DNA of 64,000 nt, from positions 53,269,300-53,333,299 of the forward strand of contig NC_031774.1 in the NCBI RefSeq assembly GCF_001522545.3. Direction: 5' to 3'. Below, piece by piece: positions 61,550 through 64,000 of the stretch. Under the pieces are notes generated by a model. That model was not told the DNA's origin, did not search any database, and was given only the letters and a program-made list of their open reading frames with translations. Numbering within the stretch: position 1 is the stretch's first letter; the number at the start of each line of letters is the position of its first letter. Source of the stretch: Parus major (Eukaryota > Chordata > Aves > Passeriformes > Paridae). The translations under genes were made by a program, and so were the position numbers.

Positions 61550-62099
61550 ATTTAAAAAGTAGGAAAGATTTGGCAGCCAGTATCTGGTGTAATGCCAGAG
61601 CACTGGAGAAACATTAGGGACAAGTTTTGATCTGTTTACTCTGATATTATTCCTCAGGCTGGGATCGATCACTTAGAATCAGAGACATTGTAAACAATTT
61701 ATGGTAAATACAGCTAAAATCAAATACACTGATACCCTTTTATTTTATCCAAGATAGGGTTTAGTCAAACCCAAGCCAAATTTATCCCAGATGAAACTGC
61801 AGTAACAGCAGTAAACATAGGACAGAGAGGAACTCAGTTCATTTGCTTTACCTTACTTTATTTATGGAAACTGAATTACTGCTAATGCAAGCAAAAGTGC
61901 GAGGGAGGGACAAGCTCATAGCAAACCCCTCTCCATGGTCACCATGGCTATTTGTGCTTTGTTTCACTTTATTTACAATTTATTAAGCATATTGACCACA
62001 GCTCCGTGTTTTGAAATCAAGAATGCAAAGAATCCATTTTTTATTACTTTATTAACCATTTTTATTTAACCTGGTAATAAAACTACTCAGCTGTGGGGT

Positions 62100-62580
62100 G
62101 AAATCTCAATTAAAATTTGCCCGTCCAGGAGCCACAGAGCCAAAAGCTCCAGCGGTTATCGAAGTTGGTTTCCCTGTAAAAGCTGTGCTCTGTTATCAGA
62201 TTCTGTTATTCAGTACAGGGATCCCTGCTTTCCAGCAAGCATCATTTCAGGAGGTGCTTTGAAAGCTTTCGGGCTCTCCCAATGATTGCTTCGCTTTTCT
62301 TTCACAGCAATTACACTCTCTTCATTTAATTTCAATGGAAACTTTCGTGTTTTAGACCTTGCCCATGTAGCTGAATGCTCATCTCTGGATCTTATTTCCA
62401 GTCCTCAGGAGGACTGGTTTTGATGACCTAGTCTGATTACAGCATCTTTGACAGCTTTAAAGGAATTTGCCCGGGGGAAGAAGACAGCTGCTGCCCTGAT
62501 GAGGGATTTTTCTGAGCAGGCCTCCCGAGCCAGACATGTCAGTGTGAGATGCTGCCCACGGTTTTCATCGTGACCAACAG
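62100..62580 (+). promoter_or_regulatory. Possible conserved element or untranslated/first exon ending in a strong donor
   Basis: This repeat-free block has CpGs through its length (GCCCGTCC, CAGCGGTTATCGAAG, TTTCGGG, GCTTCGC, GCCCGGGG, CCCGAGCC, CCACGG, ATCGTG). It ends AACAG followed by GTACGT at 62581, a good donor. An ATG at 62549 opens MLPTVFIVTN up to the donor, with a stop upstream in frame. An acceptor-like TCTGGATCTTATTTCCAG ends at 62401, but no frame is open from there, so any exon would be largely untranslated. Conserved non-coding DNA is the simplest reading. Confidence 0.25.
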
Positions 62581-64000
62581 GTACGTCTAAAAAAGGTTAT
62601 GTTTTCTTGGCTGCACAGGCCAGCATGGAGAGAGCCTCTGTAGTTAAACTGCTTAACCTGTTCCTGTCAAAACACTGCAGCTTTTTGGCTTCTTTTCCCT
62701 TGTGTTCTATCTGAAAACTGTGGGCCAGATCTTTGTGCTGGTGTAAAGTGGCATTGCTCCTCCATTTCATACAGACTGCAGGGCAGGAGCAGTGTCTTTG
62801 CCAGTGTCTGCAGCTCTTGCACAGCTCTGGTCTTAAACAAGGCTGATGAAATTGATAACATTATTTATGAACAATAGTAACCCTTATTAGGAGCTGCAAT
62901 AAAATAACTCACCAGACTTTTTAGAATTGAAACAGTATAAAAGCAATATGGTAATAAGTTCCCCTAGAGCCCTTTTCTCATGAATGTTGAAAAAGAGATT
63001 AACAACATTTCAAATCCCAAACAACCCATTTTGCCTCCAAAAAGGAGGTCTGATCTGCTTAATATAGTGTGAATTGGGAAAGCTTCATGTTCCCTTCCTA
63101 ATGACATACCCAATCCTGGGAATTAAACTATTTTCTCAGATAAAGTACCTAGAATGAATGGATCATGATTCAGATGAGTTTGTTTTGCAATAAAAGATTT
63201 TGACAAGTATCTGAATTTACAAAGTTCTAGATTTTTGTCCTGGAGCAGCTACTTTACTTTTTTGGGGAGCAAATAAAATAAAGATTTCAGATAGAAAGGC
63301 CAGAACTACTGCTGCATGAGCCGGGGTAGTGCCAACATTTAGGAGAATTCATCTCCAAGACATCTTCAGCCTTGGTTTTGTAAAAGAGATAAGTAGATGG
63401 CTTGGAGTTCTGAGAGGTGTTTGGTACATGGAGCACCAACTTCTCCTCTCCAGTGCCAGCCTATTTCCACCACAAAATGCTACCCCAAAATCAAACTTTG
63501 AACTGACAAGCAAAGGTGACAGTTACCAATGCCACCTGCTCTAAATTCTCCAAATTCTCTTTTCCTCCTCTGTATTTTTTTATTTGTTTCATATTCCCTG
63601 GACAAAGCAAAACAAAACACAGAAAAACAAACAAAAACAAACAAAAAACACACACACAGAGAAAAAGGAGTGTAATTTTGTTGCCTTGCAGTTATTTGAT
63701 TTGGATTTGGTAAAGGCAAAGGAGCTGAAGATGTCCTTTCTGAAATGACAATGGAGAGCACAGAAAAGAGTAAACCTACCAGCTTTGATTAACCTGGCAT
63801 CTCTTGGTCTAAATCTCTGACACTGATGCTGGCTCACACTGGATCCTCCTGAAAGACATGACAGAGTGGTGGTTCCTGGAGCACCCCTTGCTAACAATCT
63901 TTTGATTTGGGCTGTCAAATATTGAAGAAGCTGACACTATTTCCCAGTTCTGGCATTATCCACACAGCAAGTAACAAACCTTGCCAAAAGCAGGAGTGTC
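62581..64000. other. Non-coding stretch, no gene seen
   Basis: An A-rich AAAC-type low-complexity tract lies at 63604-63659. It yields a hydrophobic, F/C/V-rich frame on the minus strand (63589-63918) that is only a composition effect. No gene recognised. Confidence 0.55.
63604..63659. repeat. A-rich AAAC/AC low-complexity tract
   Basis: AACAAAAC and CAAACAAAAACAAAC units grade into a short CACACACACA run. No element is attached that I can recognise. Confidence 0.85.

Larger units (their letters stand above)
57306..62099. other. Non-coding stretch, no gene seen
   Basis: Simple repeats only: (AT) run at 60461-60475 and an 18-base T run at 61532-61549. The C/T-rich stretch 61140-61420 yields proline- and serine-rich frames on plus that reflect composition. 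No RNA gene recognised. Confidence 0.55.

Noticed and set aside
1..64000. tRNA, rRNA, snRNA, known microRNA or CRISPR sequences
   Set aside because: I looked for common signatures (tRNA B-box, frequent conserved microRNA seeds and mature forms, regularly spaced repeats) and saw none. A covariance-model scan would be more sensitive.

Overview
This window is vertebrate nuclear DNA, almost certainly from a bird. The best evidence is a set of 5'-truncated CR1 LINE copies that end in the avian CR1 tail (a 'GGAACTGGATGATCTTTAAGGTCCCTTCCAACCC' type block, broken here for length, followed by ATTCTATGATTCTATG octamers). There are also older antisense CR1/L3-like and MIR-like remnants. The DNA is AT-rich by eye, has few CpGs, and lacks operons or dense reading frames. 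The bird order cannot be read from this sequence alone.

Most of the 64 kb looks intergenic or intronic. I recognise no complete gene. The long reading frames are mostly chance frames, frames on the antisense of CR1 copies, a 12-bp minisatellite with no stops, or frames running through an assembly gap (11728-12205). A few short segments have a splice acceptor, one open frame and a donor in the right order. The best are 4446-4549 (+), 29773-29955 (-), a CpG-rich segment at 30806-30894 (-) and 49775-49910 (-). None could be assigned to a named gene, and all are candidates only.

Layout: 1-2515 holds an antisense CR1 reverse-transcriptase fragment split by about 300 bp of other DNA. 2516-14880 is mostly featureless, with one candidate exon and the gap. 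14881-20431 has a CR1 tail, a MIR-like remnant, a hairpin and the minisatellite. 20432-32650 has a 22-bp perfect palindrome, several exon-like segments, a short CR1 tail, a small CpG cluster and a MIR-like remnant. 32651-47620 is sparse, with an ancient antisense CR1/L3 piece, a CR1 tail and a second old antisense CR1 piece. 47621-57305 has two more CR1 tails and a possible dUTPase-like reading frame. 57306-64000 is sparse until a CpG-bearing, conserved-looking stretch with a perfect-looking donor at 62581.

No genes can be shown to work together here. The window most resembles a gene-poor region or a large intron with scattered possible regulatory elements. I found no convincing novel system. 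The items most worth checking are the unassigned exon candidates, the CpG-rich candidate exon and the long palindrome.
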